In this document: piece by piece, positions 9,880-20,494 of the stretch | Layout: each line of letters begins with the position of its first letter | Numbering within the stretch: the stretch's first letter is position 1 | Assembly (NCBI GenBank): GCA_001577715.1 | Contig: LQAA01000091.1 | Span: forward strand, 1-64,000 | DNA from: Candidatus Adiutrix intracellularis | GTDB lineage: Bacteria; Desulfobacterota; Desulfarculia; Adiutricales; Adiutricaceae | Direction of reading: 5' to 3' | Length of the DNA: 64,000 nucleotides | The notes under the pieces: generated by a model | Told to the model about the DNA's origin: nothing | The model's database searches: none | The model's input: the letters and a program-made list of their open reading frames with translations, nothing else | Position numbers and translations under genes: made by a program

Positions 9880-10900
9880 GGTAAATAATTCGGTAGAGAA
9901 AGCTATGTTAAATTGAGAAATAAGCTGTTAAAGCTCTGGACAGGGAGGGTATCTTAATTTTTTCTATTTAAAACTTTTAGCCAAATATCCTAAGATATGA
10001 GTCATGATTCTTTGTTCCAGCCACTGATGTAGGGGTTATATTTTTATGTTAACGTTCTTCATTATTTTAAAAACTCGCTCTACTTGGGAGAGATTTTTTT
10101 AAGTACGGATGCATTCCTCTGGGCTCATTTCATTTTTGTTAGTTAATGTTCTAATCATATAGATTTCATCTAATATTTACTTTTACTCTATACTAAAAGT
10201 GTGACGATGGAAGTTAAATTAAGGTTCACTAATTTCACGAAGAAGAGATTTTATTTTTTTGCAATTTATCTTCTGCCTTATAGCCAAATTTACGGCATCC
10301 TATCCCTTTAAATGTCCTACTTAAACACTGGCTCTTATTTACTCTAAGTCTTTCTCGGTAACGGCTAATAGCTCCTCTCTGGTCTTAGCTCACTTATCGG
10401 CCAGAAATAGATTATAATAAGTTAACAATTTCTCTCCCGGATATTCATCCAGCGCTACAAATTCAATGAGTTTTGTCTTGTTAAAAAGAGGTATCTGTTT
10501 TTTTTACGATTGTTAAGTGATTCCTATATAGATGTAGATTCTAAAGCGCTTATTCAGTTTATATCTTTTATGACCTGTAGAAGGGCTATATTCTTGACCT
10601 CCAACGTCCCCCGATCACCTATAGCAACTACTTTACCAAACCTAAATTCGACTCTAAATTTTTCAACTGTTGAAATGAGTGTGGTTAAATCAAAAGTATC
10701 GCCTGGCCAGACGTTAATAAATATGGGTCACTCCTTTCCGTTGGTCAATAGATTATAGTTTATTTGGCGCTTACCTTTCTCTTTATTACGTGAATACCCG
10801 AAACATCCCAAAAGGCAATGCTCACCTTTCCATTATTCTGGTAAGATTCGCGTAGAAGAATCGCAAGAAAAGGATTACGATTTAGAATGGCATCTATAAA
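9880..10900 (-). mobile_element. IS1634-family transposase relic
   Basis: Minus-strand fragments line up in order with IS1634 transposases: VSIAFWDVSG near 10850, then FVALDEYPGEKLLTYYN and KTREELLAVTEKDLE (about 10480-10360). Next come LDEIYMIRTLTNKNEMSPEE (about 10190-10120), NLSQVERVFKIMKNVNIKI and PLHQWLEQRIMTHILGYLAK (to about 9950). Several stops and frame changes separate them. The N-terminal part is not recognisable. Confidence 0.8.
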
Positions 10901-11690
10901 TATGGATTATGATAGCTGACTAATGTTAATATGTTAAGTAGTAAATAATATTTATATAGTCACATATTTACTGTAACAATGTTATTTTGGTATCGTAATA
11001 TTAATATTTTATTGCACTTTTACTTGTGGAACTTTAGGTTGAATTGAACTTCCAGCTGCTTTTTTCTATAATACATTAAAATTATGATTAAAATATATCT
11101 TTAATTGCAATATAGATGCCTATTTAAATGATATTTTGTTATTGACTTGTACCAGCTATTTTATTATTTTTTAATCATGGATATAGATTTGCTACTAAAT
11201 CGTAATTTATCTTCGGCTATTCTCTTGTGCTAATTATACTGGGAAAACGAAAAGATCAAAATGAGAACATTAGCCATCTAAAAATTAAGCACTTTAGCCA
11301 CCGAGTTTAAAGTTAAAAGCATTGATAAGAATGGACCTTTATACCGTTATGGATTAGTTTTTTGGATTATTAGGATAAAATTAAGAATAAGCTGGTTAAG
11401 TGTTTTTTGCATCTCGTCAATTTGGCTTATTATGATCTCTTCTCAAGTTATATTGAGGTGAGTGTTAAATGTTGACCTAATATAGTTAAAACCGCGATAA
11501 AGCGTGGTAAACGGCAAATTAATTATTGGCTTCTAACCGATAAGTACTGGCATTCGATATCAGTAAAAGCTTGCCCTGAAAATACTTCCGATATCACAAT
11601 TTTATTATCGCCTTGCATTTAATTTCAATTCGTGGGTTAGTTGAGAGTAAAAATCTACGATTAAGTTTTTTTTGTGAAAGTAATTTGTGT
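10900..11690. other. A+T-rich stretch without recognisable content
   Basis: There are no open frames, conserved peptide fragments, RNA gene or obvious repeat. It may include the unrecognisable N-terminal end of the flanking IS1634 relic. Confidence 0.5.
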
Positions 11691-11699
11691 TAGTTTAAT

Positions 11700-13080
11700 A
11701 TTTCAAGCGATTTTTCTGGAGAACGGTCAATTACTTTATTCATCTTATGAAGTTGAAAGTAGTGGCAGCCATAAGGGTGTTAATATTATCTCCCAGGGTT
11801 TCTTTTAGGGAGCTTCGAAACATTCAAATATCTAATTTAAGATATCTAATAATTGATTTTATTTCACATGTTGTTTATTTTGGTTTCTATTTTTTTATTT
11901 TGTAGGACCGCTAATTTTATGACCTTAATTTTTTAATGTTAATATTTGGGCTCCTTTAACTATTTTGCGACTTTGATAACCTTAGGCACAAATCTTTAAA
12001 TCTGATTAGTGGTTTACTTTTTTAATTATTTATTGGATTGTATTGCCAAGTGTGTTACCATTGTAGAGAGTTCGGCCAAAATCTTAGCAGCTATAATCAC
12101 ATTGTTAGTTTTAGTTATCGTTATTGAAACTTTCGAATCAAATTCATAGTTCTTGTGCTTTTTACTTTTAGTTATGCAGAGTATTTTCGGTTCATGTAGA
12201 CTATAAATTTTATTTTATCTTTTTATTATTAGGTTAAAATATACTCGAAAAATTTGAACTATTTCTGATAAAATCCTAAAATAACTATTAATTTTTTTAT
12301 TTAATTTACGGAATAATGTTAAGACGATAGCTTTAAGGCGGCTTTTGATTCTCTTTATTTCTTTATTCTTTATTCTTTATTCTTTATTAGGGCTTCTGCA
12401 GAAAGTGATCATTCTGATGAATTTCCTTATCTCTTCTCCGTAGTTACGGTGTAAAAGGAACTCTGTAGAGTATATTATATTTCAGAGTTAAGTTATCACT
12501 TTTAGTTGTAACTTAGAATTAGTTTGAGGAATAATATTTTTTATTGGCTGGTGGTGTTGAAGAGAGCTTTCTTCTCAAGTGTTTTCTCTCCATATAATAA
12601 AATAGAAGCCTTGAATATTTTTCCAACCCTCTAACTTCAACGCGTTGACGAAAAATAAGTTAAATTAAATAACGCAAAAGGCACGGTTCGTTGAAAGGTT
12701 TTCTCTTTACAAAAATATCGAAAGTGGGAATTGTGGTTCCACTCTTAAACAACTTCCTCATCGTTCAATTTTTTAAATTATTATATGGTTAATATTCTGT
12801 ATAATAAACGAATATTTTTAGCTGGATATCCTTGGTTAGGATAATATTCTTAAAGCTATTGCTCTAAGAGATTCTATAGTATTTTTTCAATTAGTTATGA
12901 GTACGCATCTTAAAGATTAATTTGCTTCAGCAAATTTTCCTTGAAAAAACGCTTTACTTTAATTATGGTGATGGTATTCTTATACATCCTTCGAAGAAGA
13001 GAATATTTCGATTAGGGTTTAAAGTAAACCCAGGATTGCATGGTTGAAATTATATTATAATTACTATAATTAATTAAAAA
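11700..13080 (-). mobile_element. IS5-superfamily transposase relic
   Basis: Reading the minus strand from about 12830 downwards gives YPNQGYPAKNIRLLYRI, then KKLNDEEVV-EWNHNSHFRYFCKEKTFQ, matching the GRPA.PIRLM...LSDEEVVE.W..NPY.QYFCGE N-terminal block of IS5-type transposases. Further on are KIYSLHEPKILCITKSKKHK and NYEFDSKVSITITKTNNVI (about 12220-12120), the KIYSLHEPEV.CI.KGKAHK.YEFG.KV block. At about 11770 comes GDNINTLMAATTFNF. The frame is broken repeatedly. A second copy with an internal deletion lies at 37540-38580. A (CTTTATT)5 tandem repeat has arisen inside at 12353-12389. Confidence 0.82.
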
Positions 13081-13084
13081 TCAA

Positions 13085-13340
13085 GTCATTAGTATGTTTT
13101 AAGAGTCGGCCAAATAAATACCGCATGGAAAAGCATTCTTAATTTAAAGTTGAAGACGATAACCTCCTTTTTTTTCGAAAGAATAAAAGTATTGTTGCGG
13201 AAGCTATTTTTTATGGTATCTATATTATCAGAGTTTTGATCGTGCCGAAAAAAATGAACATCGAAGATTGTGGTTGCAGTTATAAAAATTATCACAGGTG
13301 TAACGAACTTTACGTACGATGAAAAATATTGGTAAAAAAA
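13085..13340 (+). mobile_element. second IS1634-family transposase fragment
   Basis: On the plus strand the fragments SANKYRMEKHS, EDDNLLFFRKNKSIVAEAIF and YGIYIIRVLIVPKKMNIED match the NKYKMAKHF...RKEEAIAAEA..DGIYVIRTS C-terminal half of IS1634 transposases. It is oppositely oriented to the copy at 9880-10900 and lies next to the IS5 relic, so one insertion may have broken the other. Confidence 0.65.
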
Positions 13341-13980
13341 TAAACCAATTTATCATTATATGGAATCGAAAGTTCGGACGCATTTATTTTTGTTTATGTT
13401 GACCTATTACATTAGATAGCATATGTACGAGGTGTGGAGAGAATTAACTTTTTATTGATGGAGAATTATTTTAAAAAGGAACCTGCGACCTCGTAGTGTT
13501 GATATAAACCTTAGATAGTGACAAACAAAAAATAATAAAGAGAATGATGAAGGATAAATTCCCTTGTATATTAAGGAGCTTTAAATACTGTATTTTATAG
13601 TTTACTTGACTTCGTGATTATAAGGGAGCATATTTTTATGGTGATGTATAATTATAGCTTATTTGATAGTTGTTGTGAATAGGTACCGGAAACGTTTAGT
13701 CTCAGTCGTTCTCTGTCTAAATTCCTTTATGGAGTCAAAAGAATCTATAAGGAATTTTTTACGATTTTCAGGTTGATATTTTTTGGGTAGTCTTACTGGA
13801 GTTCAAGATACACTCTAATTTAGGTTGTCTAAAGTAGACGAGTTTATAGTCTTATTTTGTTTAGTCGTATCGTTTTTTGTATAAACTCTCCCCTTTTTAC
13901 GTTCGGACAGTGAAGTTGTATAGTAGAGAAATTAAACTTAGTGTTTATTTTTTTTGTGCCCCCGGTTTTAAAAAAAAATC
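13340..13980. other. stretch upstream of the rho promoter with nothing recognisable
   Basis: The sequence is A+T-rich and full of stops. It may carry the decayed C-terminus of the preceding IS1634 fragment, but no motif is readable. Confidence 0.45.
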
Positions 13981-14009
13981 TTGACATCATTTTTTTTTCC
14001 ATTTATAAT
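13981..14009 (+). promoter_or_regulatory. consensus sigma-70 promoter of rho
   Basis: A perfect TTGACA (13981-13986) and a perfect TATAAT (14004-14009) are separated by exactly 17 bp. Predicted transcription starts near 14016, leaving an untranslated leader of about 220 nt before the rho ATG at 14238. Rho genes are commonly autoregulated by premature termination in a long leader, so this leader is a candidate control region. Confidence 0.8.
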
Positions 14010-14237
14010 ACTAAAAAACACGTCAGATTCCATTCTATCGGTGTTCAGATTTCAGCTAAAACTGAAACTAAAAGCCGAGTCTCTTGCAATTTTTCTGCTT
14101 CTTAAAATGTCAATCTGTAAGGAACTCCGAACAACGGCCTGCCGTATTTCTTTGCGAATATCTTAATTCAGGTATAGAATAGGGTCTCAACTATCGCCTC
14201 GTACTGAACCGACGGGGTTAATTTTCCAGGAAAAAAT

Positions 14238-15500
14238 ATGACCGAAAAAATGGATCTGTCTGATCTTAAAAAAATGAAAATTGGCGATCTGATCGCTTTA
14301 GCTAAGGAATTTAAAATCGAAGGAGCCACTAATCTCCGTAAGCAGGAACTTATCTTCGCCCTTCTTCAGGCCCAGACGGAACACAACGGGATGATTTTCG
14401 GCGGCGGTGTCCTTGAAACTCTACCGGACGGGTTCGGCTTTCTCAGGGCCCCTGAATCTAATTATTTGCCTGGGCCGGATGATATCTACGTTTCACCTAG
14501 TCAGGTCCGGCGCTTCAACTTACGTACCGGCGATACCGTCACTGGGCAGATTCGGCCTCCTAAGGAAAGTGAACGGTATTACGCTTTGTTAAAAGTTGAA
14601 CAGTGCAACTTTGAAGATCCTGAAGAAAGTAACCGCGATAAAATTCTTTTTGATAACTTGACCCCTCTCTATCCCGAAGAGCGTATTAGGTTGGAAACCG
14701 ATGGCAAAAACAATTCTATGCGTATTATGGATATGATGACCCCTATTGGTAAAGGTCAGCGTGGTCTTATTGTTTCACCTCCTCGTACTGGCAAGACTAT
14801 TCTGCTCCAGACAATAGCTAACTCTCTTACTAAAAATCACCCTGAGGCTATTCTTATTATGCTTCTCATTGATGAGCGGCCTGAGGAAGTAACCGATATG
14901 CAGCGTTCGGTCAAAGGAGAAGTTATTAGTTCAACTTTTGATGAACCGGCCACTCGTCATGTTCAGGTGGCTGACATGGTTATAGAAAAAGCCAAACGTC
15001 TGGTGGAACACAAGTACGATGTGCTAATTCTGCTAGATTCTATAACTCGTCTTTCGCGGGCTTACAATACTGTTGTGCCGCCTTCTGGTAAAATTCTTTC
15101 GGGCGGGGTAGATTCTAATGCTTTGCACCGTCCCAAGCGTTTTTTTGGCGCGGCCCGTAATGTGGAAGAGGGCGGTTCTTTGACAATAATTGCCACTGCC
15201 CTTATTGATACCGGCAGTCGTATGGATGAAGTCATCTTTGAAGAATTTAAAGGTACCGGTAATATGGAGATATATCTGGACCGTAAACTTAGCGATAAGC
15301 GCGTCTTCCCAGCCATGGACATTAATCGGAGTGGCACCCGAAAGGAAGAATTATTGTTGTCTGAAACTGAACTCAACCGTATTTGGATTCTTCGTAAACT
15401 CCTTAATCCTATGAGTCCGGTGGATAGTATGGAATTTTTGCTTGATAAGATTCGTGGCACCAAGAGTAACCTGGACTTTTTTGATTCTATGAGTCACTAA
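14238..15500 (+). CDS. rho: transcription termination factor Rho
   Basis: Rho is a hexameric RNA-dependent ATPase that ends transcription at unstructured C-rich sites. The 420-residue protein has the N-terminal Rho_N helices ([20 protein letters not shown]), the RNA-binding cold-shock fold with [20 protein letters not shown], and the ATPase core. The P-loop reads PPRTGKT (181-187). [24 protein letters not shown] and the [13 protein letters not shown] region follow. Length is typical. The ATG at 14238 follows CCAGGAAAAA. It stands alone behind its own promoter. Confidence 0.98.
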   Translation: MTEKMDLSDLKKMKIGDLIALAKEFKIEGATNLRKQELIFALLQAQTEHNGMIFGGGVLETLPDGFGFLRAPESNYLPGPDDIYVSPSQVRRFNLRTGDTVTGQIRPPKESERYYALLKVEQCNFEDPEESNRDKILFDNLTPLYPEERIRLETDGKNNSMRIMDMMTPIGKGQRGLIVSPPRTGKTILLQTIANSLTKNHPEAILIMLLIDERPEEVTDMQRSVKGEVISSTFDEPATRHVQVADMVIEKAKRLVEHKYDVLILLDSITRLSRAYNTVVPPSGKILSGGVDSNALHRPKRFFGAARNVEEGGSLTIIATALIDTGSRMDEVIFEEFKGTGNMEIYLDRKLSDKRVFPAMDINRSGTRKEELLLSETELNRIWILRKLLNPMSPVDSMEFLLDKIRGTKSNLDFFDSMSH

Positions 15501-15523
15501 CTACTAACATTAAAGGACTCTGC

Positions 15524-15552
15524 TTGCATTAGTATGGTAAATAGGGTAAAAT
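15524..15552 (+). promoter_or_regulatory. probable promoter of the YfgM-like gene
   Basis: TTGCAT (15524-15529) and TAAAAT (15547-15552) are spaced by 17 bp in the rho downstream gap. A small AAGGC/GCCTT inverted repeat with a T-rich tail follows at 15573-15595 and might act as a weak terminator or attenuator. Confidence 0.5.
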
Positions 15553-15620
15553 AATTAAATTAAATAGACCGGAAGGCATATTCGGCCTTATTTTTAAAGT
15601 TCATATTTTTTAAGGGTATA

Positions 15621-16352
15621 ATGGTTGTTAATAAATTGACTGATAAAAAAAATATCCGCGATCTCATTGGGGAGAAAGACGTTTTTCTGACTATCAGTGA
15701 AAGAATTTATGAATATTTTCTGAGTCACATTAGACTTTTGGCCGCTTTGGGAGCGGTTGTAGTGCTGGTAATTATCGGGGTTATTTTATTAGTTAACTAT
15801 CAGAGTTCATTTAATATTAAAGGGCTAGAAGCCTATGAAAACGCCCTGGCTTCAGATGCGGCCGTCCCTGCTTTGGAAAAGGTTAGGGCTGATTACCCGG
15901 GTAGCCGGGCCGCTCGGTTGGCTGCCTTTTCTCTGATCGGTTTTTATACCGATCAGAGAGCGTTGGAAAAAGCGTTACCCCTGGCAGAAAATTTGCTTCA
16001 AACTCTGAAAGCTAATGAAATATCTATCAAACCTGTTCTTCTCAATACTTTGGGTGGGCTTTATGAAACTGGCCGGGATTATCCCCGGGCGCTTCAAGCT
16101 TATCAGGCTATTCTAGAATTTAAAACTATTAATGCCATTCTCCGGGAAGATGTGTTATTGGCCCTGGGGCGCGTTAATACTATAGTTGGCGACCAAAAGG
16201 CGGCCATCAGGAATTATGAGGAAATCCTGCAAAAATTCCCTAATTCTTTCAAGGCTTACCTAGCTAATACTAAATTAGCAGCCCTCAAAGGCGTGGCTTC
16301 AGCTTTTCCTTTATCGGTCCCGGCTGACGATAATGCTGCTGGGGTCAATTAA
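15621..16352 (+). CDS. YfgM-like membrane-anchored TPR protein
   Basis: The 243-residue protein has a cytosolic N-terminus, one transmembrane helix (about residues 37-60, LLAALGAVVVLVIIGVILL), then TPR-like helix pairs with YPGSRAARLAAF, YETGRDYPRALQAYQAIL and YEEILQKFPNSFKAYLA. This architecture matches YfgM/TPR_21 proteins, which in E. coli partner the chaperone PpiD at the SecYEG translocon. A PpiD-like protein is encoded 2.2 kb downstream on the same strand, which supports the reading. The ATG at 15621 follows TAAGGG. A more general TPR role in envelope biogenesis cannot be excluded. Confidence 0.7.
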   Translation: MVVNKLTDKKNIRDLIGEKDVFLTISERIYEYFLSHIRLLAALGAVVVLVIIGVILLVNYQSSFNIKGLEAYENALASDAAVPALEKVRADYPGSRAARLAAFSLIGFYTDQRALEKALPLAENLLQTLKANEISIKPVLLNTLGGLYETGRDYPRALQAYQAILEFKTINAILREDVLLALGRVNTIVGDQKAAIRNYEEILQKFPNSFKAYLANTKLAALKGVASAFPLSVPADDNAAGVN

Positions 16353-16383
16353 ATTAGTTAGCTTCAAATGGTGGAACAATTTT

Positions 16384-17355
16384 ATGGAAGAATTTAACGA
16401 CAGCCAGCGGAATGAGTCCGAAAATAAGGTGCTTCAGAATGAATTGGATGTAGATGTCAGTTCTTCTGCCGGCCCTTATCCCTCCCCGAGGCCTAGCGGT
16501 GCTCAAAGATTCCGGAAGAGTTCTTTCCGGCCTATTTGGTTGGGAGTGCTTCTGATGGTGGTTATCTTGGGTCTAACTTGGTTTATTTTTCAGGACGTTC
16601 TCTCCGAATCGGAAAAGACGGGACCAGTCGGATCAACGATCATTGGGTTGCCTTCTCTGTCAACGCTTCCTGACGTCGGGGTTGCACCAGATGCGCTTAA
16701 AGTCTCTACTCCGATAGGTTCTTCTGCCGTTGTTAGTAAAGCTGCTCAGCCGGTCTCTGGGCTCGAGCCCCTTAATTTTTCTCCTAGCCCGGAAACTGAT
16801 GGTAAAGTTTCTTCTTCTACGTTAAGTGCGGTCACCCCCGCGGCTAACTCAGTAGAAGTTAAACCGACCGCTTCTAATTCCTCGGCCGCGGTTAAACCGT
16901 CGGAAATTAAACTAGCTGTCCCTAAACTTTTGGCTCCTGTTAAGTCGGCTAAAGCTAAACGGGTAGAAGCGAAACTGGCCGTTCCTGAACCTTCGATCCA
17001 GATTAAACTAGCGGAAGATAAATTGGCTGAAATCAGTTCAATTAAAACAAAAAATTCGTCCAGCCGCCAGGTTGAGATATCTGAAAGGTGGGTAGTCAAT
17101 ATTTCTTCCACCCCGGATGCCGCTGAATCTTCGCGTATTTTATCGAATCTTTTAGGTCAGAATGTTGGTGGTCAGGTTTATGCTTATGAAACCAGAATTG
17201 ACGGCCGGCTTCAACATCGCATCAGGGTAGGGTTTTTCTTTACTAAAGAAGAGGCGGAAAAAGTGGGACGGGAAATTAAAGAGCGCTACCACTTGTTCTT
17301 CGCCCCTTGGGCAGTTCGCCCCACTCAAGAAGAAGAAAATAAATATAAAAATTAG
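16384..17355 (+). CDS. SPOR-domain single-pass membrane protein
   Basis: The 323-residue protein has a short cytosolic tail, one membrane helix (PIWLGVLLMVVILGLTWFIF), a long Ser/Ala/Pro/Lys-rich periplasmic linker, and a C-terminal SPOR domain (from RWVVNISSTPDAAESSRIL to RYHLFFAPWAVRP). SPOR domains bind denuded glycan strands of peptidoglycan, often at division sites. The overall plan resembles FtsN or DedD. I prefer the ATG at 16384, preceded by a GGTGGA, over 16333, which overlaps the upstream gene and adds an unrelated stretch. The linker holds repeated KLAVP and VEAKLAVPEP-like units. Its specific division role is inferred. Confidence 0.8.
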   Translation: MEEFNDSQRNESENKVLQNELDVDVSSSAGPYPSPRPSGAQRFRKSSFRPIWLGVLLMVVILGLTWFIFQDVLSESEKTGPVGSTIIGLPSLSTLPDVGVAPDALKVSTPIGSSAVVSKAAQPVSGLEPLNFSPSPETDGKVSSSTLSAVTPAANSVEVKPTASNSSAAVKPSEIKLAVPKLLAPVKSAKAKRVEAKLAVPEPSIQIKLAEDKLAEISSIKTKNSSSRQVEISERWVVNISSTPDAAESSRILSNLLGQNVGGQVYAYETRIDGRLQHRIRVGFFFTKEEAEKVGREIKERYHLFFAPWAVRPTQEEENKYKN

Positions 17356-17471
17356 TGAAGCTATTTAGGATTTTGAATAATTTAGATCATACCCGGTTAG
17401 TTTGAGTTAAAAATAAAATTGACGGGCTAGGGAACTAAAACTTGACTAAGGGTCAGAGAGAGGTGTTATTC

Positions 17472-18500
17472 ATGGATATTGGTATTACTCTTTTCAATCA
17501 CATCTTATCTAATCAGAAAATTAACCCGAAGGCCACCGGTGCTTTTTCCCGTCTTTTAATGGCTATTGTGGTAGCGGCCAAAATGGTTCAGCGCGATGTT
17601 GCCCGGGCTGGTTTGGTCGATGTTTTAGGTCGGGCCGGCGGCTTTAATGTTCAGGGCGAAGAGGTACAGAAACTGGATAATATAGCTAATCAGGTTTTAA
17701 AACGGCTCCTGTTTTCTTCCGGCGAAGTCTGTACTCTAGTTTCTGAAGAGGAGGCGGATCTTATAGAAGTTCCCCGCCAGTATCGGCGGGGTGACTATCT
17801 GATTCACTTTGACCCTTTGGATGGTAGTTCTAATATTGATGCTAATGTTTCCATCGGCACTATTTTTTCCATTTACCGACGCATAACTTCACCGGAAACA
17901 GACCCAGAACTTAAAGACGTTCTGCAACCGGGCCTCAATCAGGTGGCGGCTGGCTATATAATATATGGCTCATCTTGTATGTTGGTTTATTCCACTGGCA
18001 GCGGGGTTCACGGTTTTACTTTGGATCCTTCGGTGGGTGAATTTATTCTTTCTTATCCGAAGATAGAGATTCCGAAAAAAGGTAAAATTTATTCAACTAA
18101 CGAGGGTAATTCCGCCTATTGGGATCAGGCTACGCGTGATTATATTGATTGGCTCAAAAATCCCGACTCAGAACACTCTAAACCTTACACCAGCCGGTAT
18201 ATTGGTTCTTTAGTAGCTGACTTTCATCGTAATCTCTTATACGGTGGTATTTACCTTTATCCGGCCGACCGGCGCGATCCTTTGAAACCAACCGGTAAAC
18301 TTAGGCTTATGTGTGAAGCTAATCCCATGAGCTTCCTAGTTGAACAGGCCGGTGGTCTGGCCACCACAGGGACTAAGCGTATTCTGGAAATAAAACCTAC
18401 TGAAATTCATCAAAGGGTACCTTTAATCATAGGTTCCTCAGAAGATGTCAAGGCATATCAGGAATTTGTGGCTAAGTCTGATGAAAAAATAAACTTGTAA
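17472..18500 (+). CDS. fbp: fructose-1,6-bisphosphatase class I
   Basis: This gluconeogenic enzyme hydrolyses fructose 1,6-bisphosphate to fructose 6-phosphate. The 342 residues carry the metal-site motif FDPLDGSSNIDANVSIGTIF, the upstream SEEEADLIEVP acidic site, YGSSCMLVYSTG, the substrate-binding RYIGSLVADFHRNLLYGG, and KLRLMCEANPMSFLVEQAGG. The start is the ATG at 17472 behind GAGAGAGG. A TTG 30 bp upstream is less likely. It is a complete family member. Its retention suggests gluconeogenesis or the pentose cycle still matters. Confidence 0.96.
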   Translation: MDIGITLFNHILSNQKINPKATGAFSRLLMAIVVAAKMVQRDVARAGLVDVLGRAGGFNVQGEEVQKLDNIANQVLKRLLFSSGEVCTLVSEEEADLIEVPRQYRRGDYLIHFDPLDGSSNIDANVSIGTIFSIYRRITSPETDPELKDVLQPGLNQVAAGYIIYGSSCMLVYSTGSGVHGFTLDPSVGEFILSYPKIEIPKKGKIYSTNEGNSAYWDQATRDYIDWLKNPDSEHSKPYTSRYIGSLVADFHRNLLYGGIYLYPADRRDPLKPTGKLRLMCEANPMSFLVEQAGGLATTGTKRILEIKPTEIHQRVPLIIGSSEDVKAYQEFVAKSDEKINL

Positions 18501-18555
18501 TAATCGGTTGGATATAATAAAAGTATCCGATTAAATTTTGTGGAGATGAACCAGC

Positions 18556-20481
18556 ATGCTGGCCTACATGAGAAAAAATGCTAATAGTTTCGTAGTCTGG
18601 CTGATCATCGGGGCTATTGCTTTAGTCTTTATTTTTTGGGGTGTTGGCGGCGGAGGAGGTAGTTCGGAACTTATAAAAGTGGGCGGCGAGGAAGTTTCTC
18701 TTCAAGATTACGATCATTTGGTTCAGGCGGAGATTTGGGCTCAGCAGCAGGAATTTAACGGGGATCCGCCTCCGTCGGCTGAACGTCTGGCCCGCTTTAG
18801 AGCGGTGAACCAGCTGGTTAGTCAGATCTTGATTCGCCAGTTCGGTTATTCGCTTGGTTTAATCCCTAGCGATCAGGTTGTGGCCAGGAATGTGGCAGCT
18901 AATCCGACTTTTCAGGAAGGGGGGCGGTTCAGCCTAAAAACCTATACGAACCTTTTGGCTACCCAGCGTCTTTCAGCTAGAGACTATGAAAATAGCCTCC
19001 GGGACGAAATTATTGCTGAGCGGGTGGCCGCGTTCATTACCAGTTTTACTCGAGTTTACCCACCCGAGGCGTTAGAGATGTTTCATTTTCAGGAAGATCA
19101 GGTTAAATTCAGCTATATTTTCTTTCCCAGCGCTAGTTTTAGAAGAAAACTAGTCCCCAGAAAAGAAGACCTAGAAGGCTATTATGTACTGAACCAGGAA
19201 AAGTGGCGGCTGCCCTCGAAAATGACTGTGGAATATGTGGAAATTCGCCAGGCTGATTTTCAGGCTCAGGCTCAACCGGCCGAACAGTCGCTTCTGGAAT
19301 ATTATAATGAAAATCCTGATCGCTTTCAGATCCCTGAATCGATTGACGTAAGTCAGATTTTATTTAAATTTCCTAATTTAAATCCAAATGAGGCCGAAAA
19401 AAAGAATACTCTAGAGCGGGCTGAAGCGGCTTACGTCAGAAGCCGGGTTGAAAATTTTGCTGATCTTGCCCGAATTTTGAGTGATGACCCGCTTACTGCC
19501 GCTCAAGGTGGCGAGATGGGAGTTATTACCCGGGGCACGACTTTTAACCCTTTTGAAGAAGCCGCTTTTGAGGCCCCTTTAGGTGAAGTCTCTCGACCGG
19601 TAGCCACCAACCTTGGTTATCATCTTATTAAAGTGAACGCTTATTTGAAACTCGGACTCCGTCCTTTCGCCGAAGTTAAAAATATTATAGCTGCTGAACT
19701 TACTACTACCAAAGCTCGCGAAATGGCCGTTAGTCGTCTGGAAGAACTTATTACTCGAGCCGAGACCAATCCTAATTTAGCCGATGCCGCTAAATCTCTG
19801 GATCTTACGGCCGTTATTTCCCCGGCTTTTACTAAAGCTTCGCCCCTGGCTTTTTTTGAAAATAACCAGAGTGCCGTCAAGCGGGCCTTTGAGGCTCCTT
19901 TGGGCAAAGTAGCTCCTCCAGTGGAAGGGTCGGAGAGCTTAGTTCTTTATACCCCTCTAACTCGCGTGGAGAGTCGTATTCCGTCTTTTTCAGATGTGCG
20001 CGATTCGGTAGTCGAAGCCTGGCTGGCTGACGAGTCTGACCGTTTAGTTAAAATTTGGGCGCAGGAGACGGCGGATAAAATTAGAACCCAGGGATGGACC
20101 AGTTTTGTTAACGGACCGGAAGGTACCGCGTTTAGGAGTGGGGATACTGGTTTAACAACCCGCTCTGCCCTTATTGGTGTTGCGCCGTTTAATCAAGTGG
20201 AAGCGATGGAACTTTTTACCGCTTTTCACTCTGTAGCTACTGTTGGTGAAATAACCCCTGAACTGGTTGCGGGAGAACTTGATGGACAGTCCGGTCGTTT
20301 TCTTCTGAAACTAGATGAGTACCAGGCGGCCGATGAAATGCGTTTTCAGGACTCGACCGGACACGCTTTTCAAACGATGATGTCCGTAAATAAAGCTAAT
20401 CTAATGAACCAAATCTGGCGGGCTGAGCTTTATGAAGTTTCTAAAAATAATATTGTTATCCCCGAGCGGTTTATAAAATAA
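18556..20481 (+). CDS. ppiD: PpiD-like periplasmic peptidyl-prolyl isomerase/chaperone
   Basis: The 641-residue protein has an N-terminal membrane anchor (about residues 12-31, FVVWLIIGAIALVFIFWGVG), a SurA_N-like chaperone region (about 36-200), and a parvulin (PpiC) domain around 265-365 with VSQILFKFPN, FADLARILSDDPLTAAQGG and NLGYHLIKV. A long C-terminal region including a second degenerate parvulin-like segment follows. PpiD is tethered to the inner membrane and assists proteins emerging from SecYEG. The neighbouring YfgM-like gene fits. Isomerase activity is uncertain, since several PpiD proteins lack it. Confidence 0.88.
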   Translation: MLAYMRKNANSFVVWLIIGAIALVFIFWGVGGGGGSSELIKVGGEEVSLQDYDHLVQAEIWAQQQEFNGDPPPSAERLARFRAVNQLVSQILIRQFGYSLGLIPSDQVVARNVAANPTFQEGGRFSLKTYTNLLATQRLSARDYENSLRDEIIAERVAAFITSFTRVYPPEALEMFHFQEDQVKFSYIFFPSASFRRKLVPRKEDLEGYYVLNQEKWRLPSKMTVEYVEIRQADFQAQAQPAEQSLLEYYNENPDRFQIPESIDVSQILFKFPNLNPNEAEKKNTLERAEAAYVRSRVENFADLARILSDDPLTAAQGGEMGVITRGTTFNPFEEAAFEAPLGEVSRPVATNLGYHLIKVNAYLKLGLRPFAEVKNIIAAELTTTKAREMAVSRLEELITRAETNPNLADAAKSLDLTAVISPAFTKASPLAFFENNQSAVKRAFEAPLGKVAPPVEGSESLVLYTPLTRVESRIPSFSDVRDSVVEAWLADESDRLVKIWAQETADKIRTQGWTSFVNGPEGTAFRSGDTGLTTRSALIGVAPFNQVEAMELFTAFHSVATVGEITPELVAGELDGQSGRFLLKLDEYQAADEMRFQDSTGHAFQTMMSVNKANLMNQIWRAELYEVSKNNIVIPERFIK

Positions 20482-20494
20482 TAGGTGTTTATTT

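Noticed and set aside
10510-10758. An 82-codon plus-strand open frame
   Set aside because: It lies antisense to readable IS1634 transposase fragments and has no start context.
12353-12389. CRISPR or functional repeat
   Set aside because: It is a simple (CTTTATT)5 tandem repeat inside an IS5 relic, with no spacers. No CRISPR array is present in the window.
15062-15463. A 133-codon minus-strand frame
   Set aside because: It is wholly antisense to rho, with composition imposed by the rho codons.
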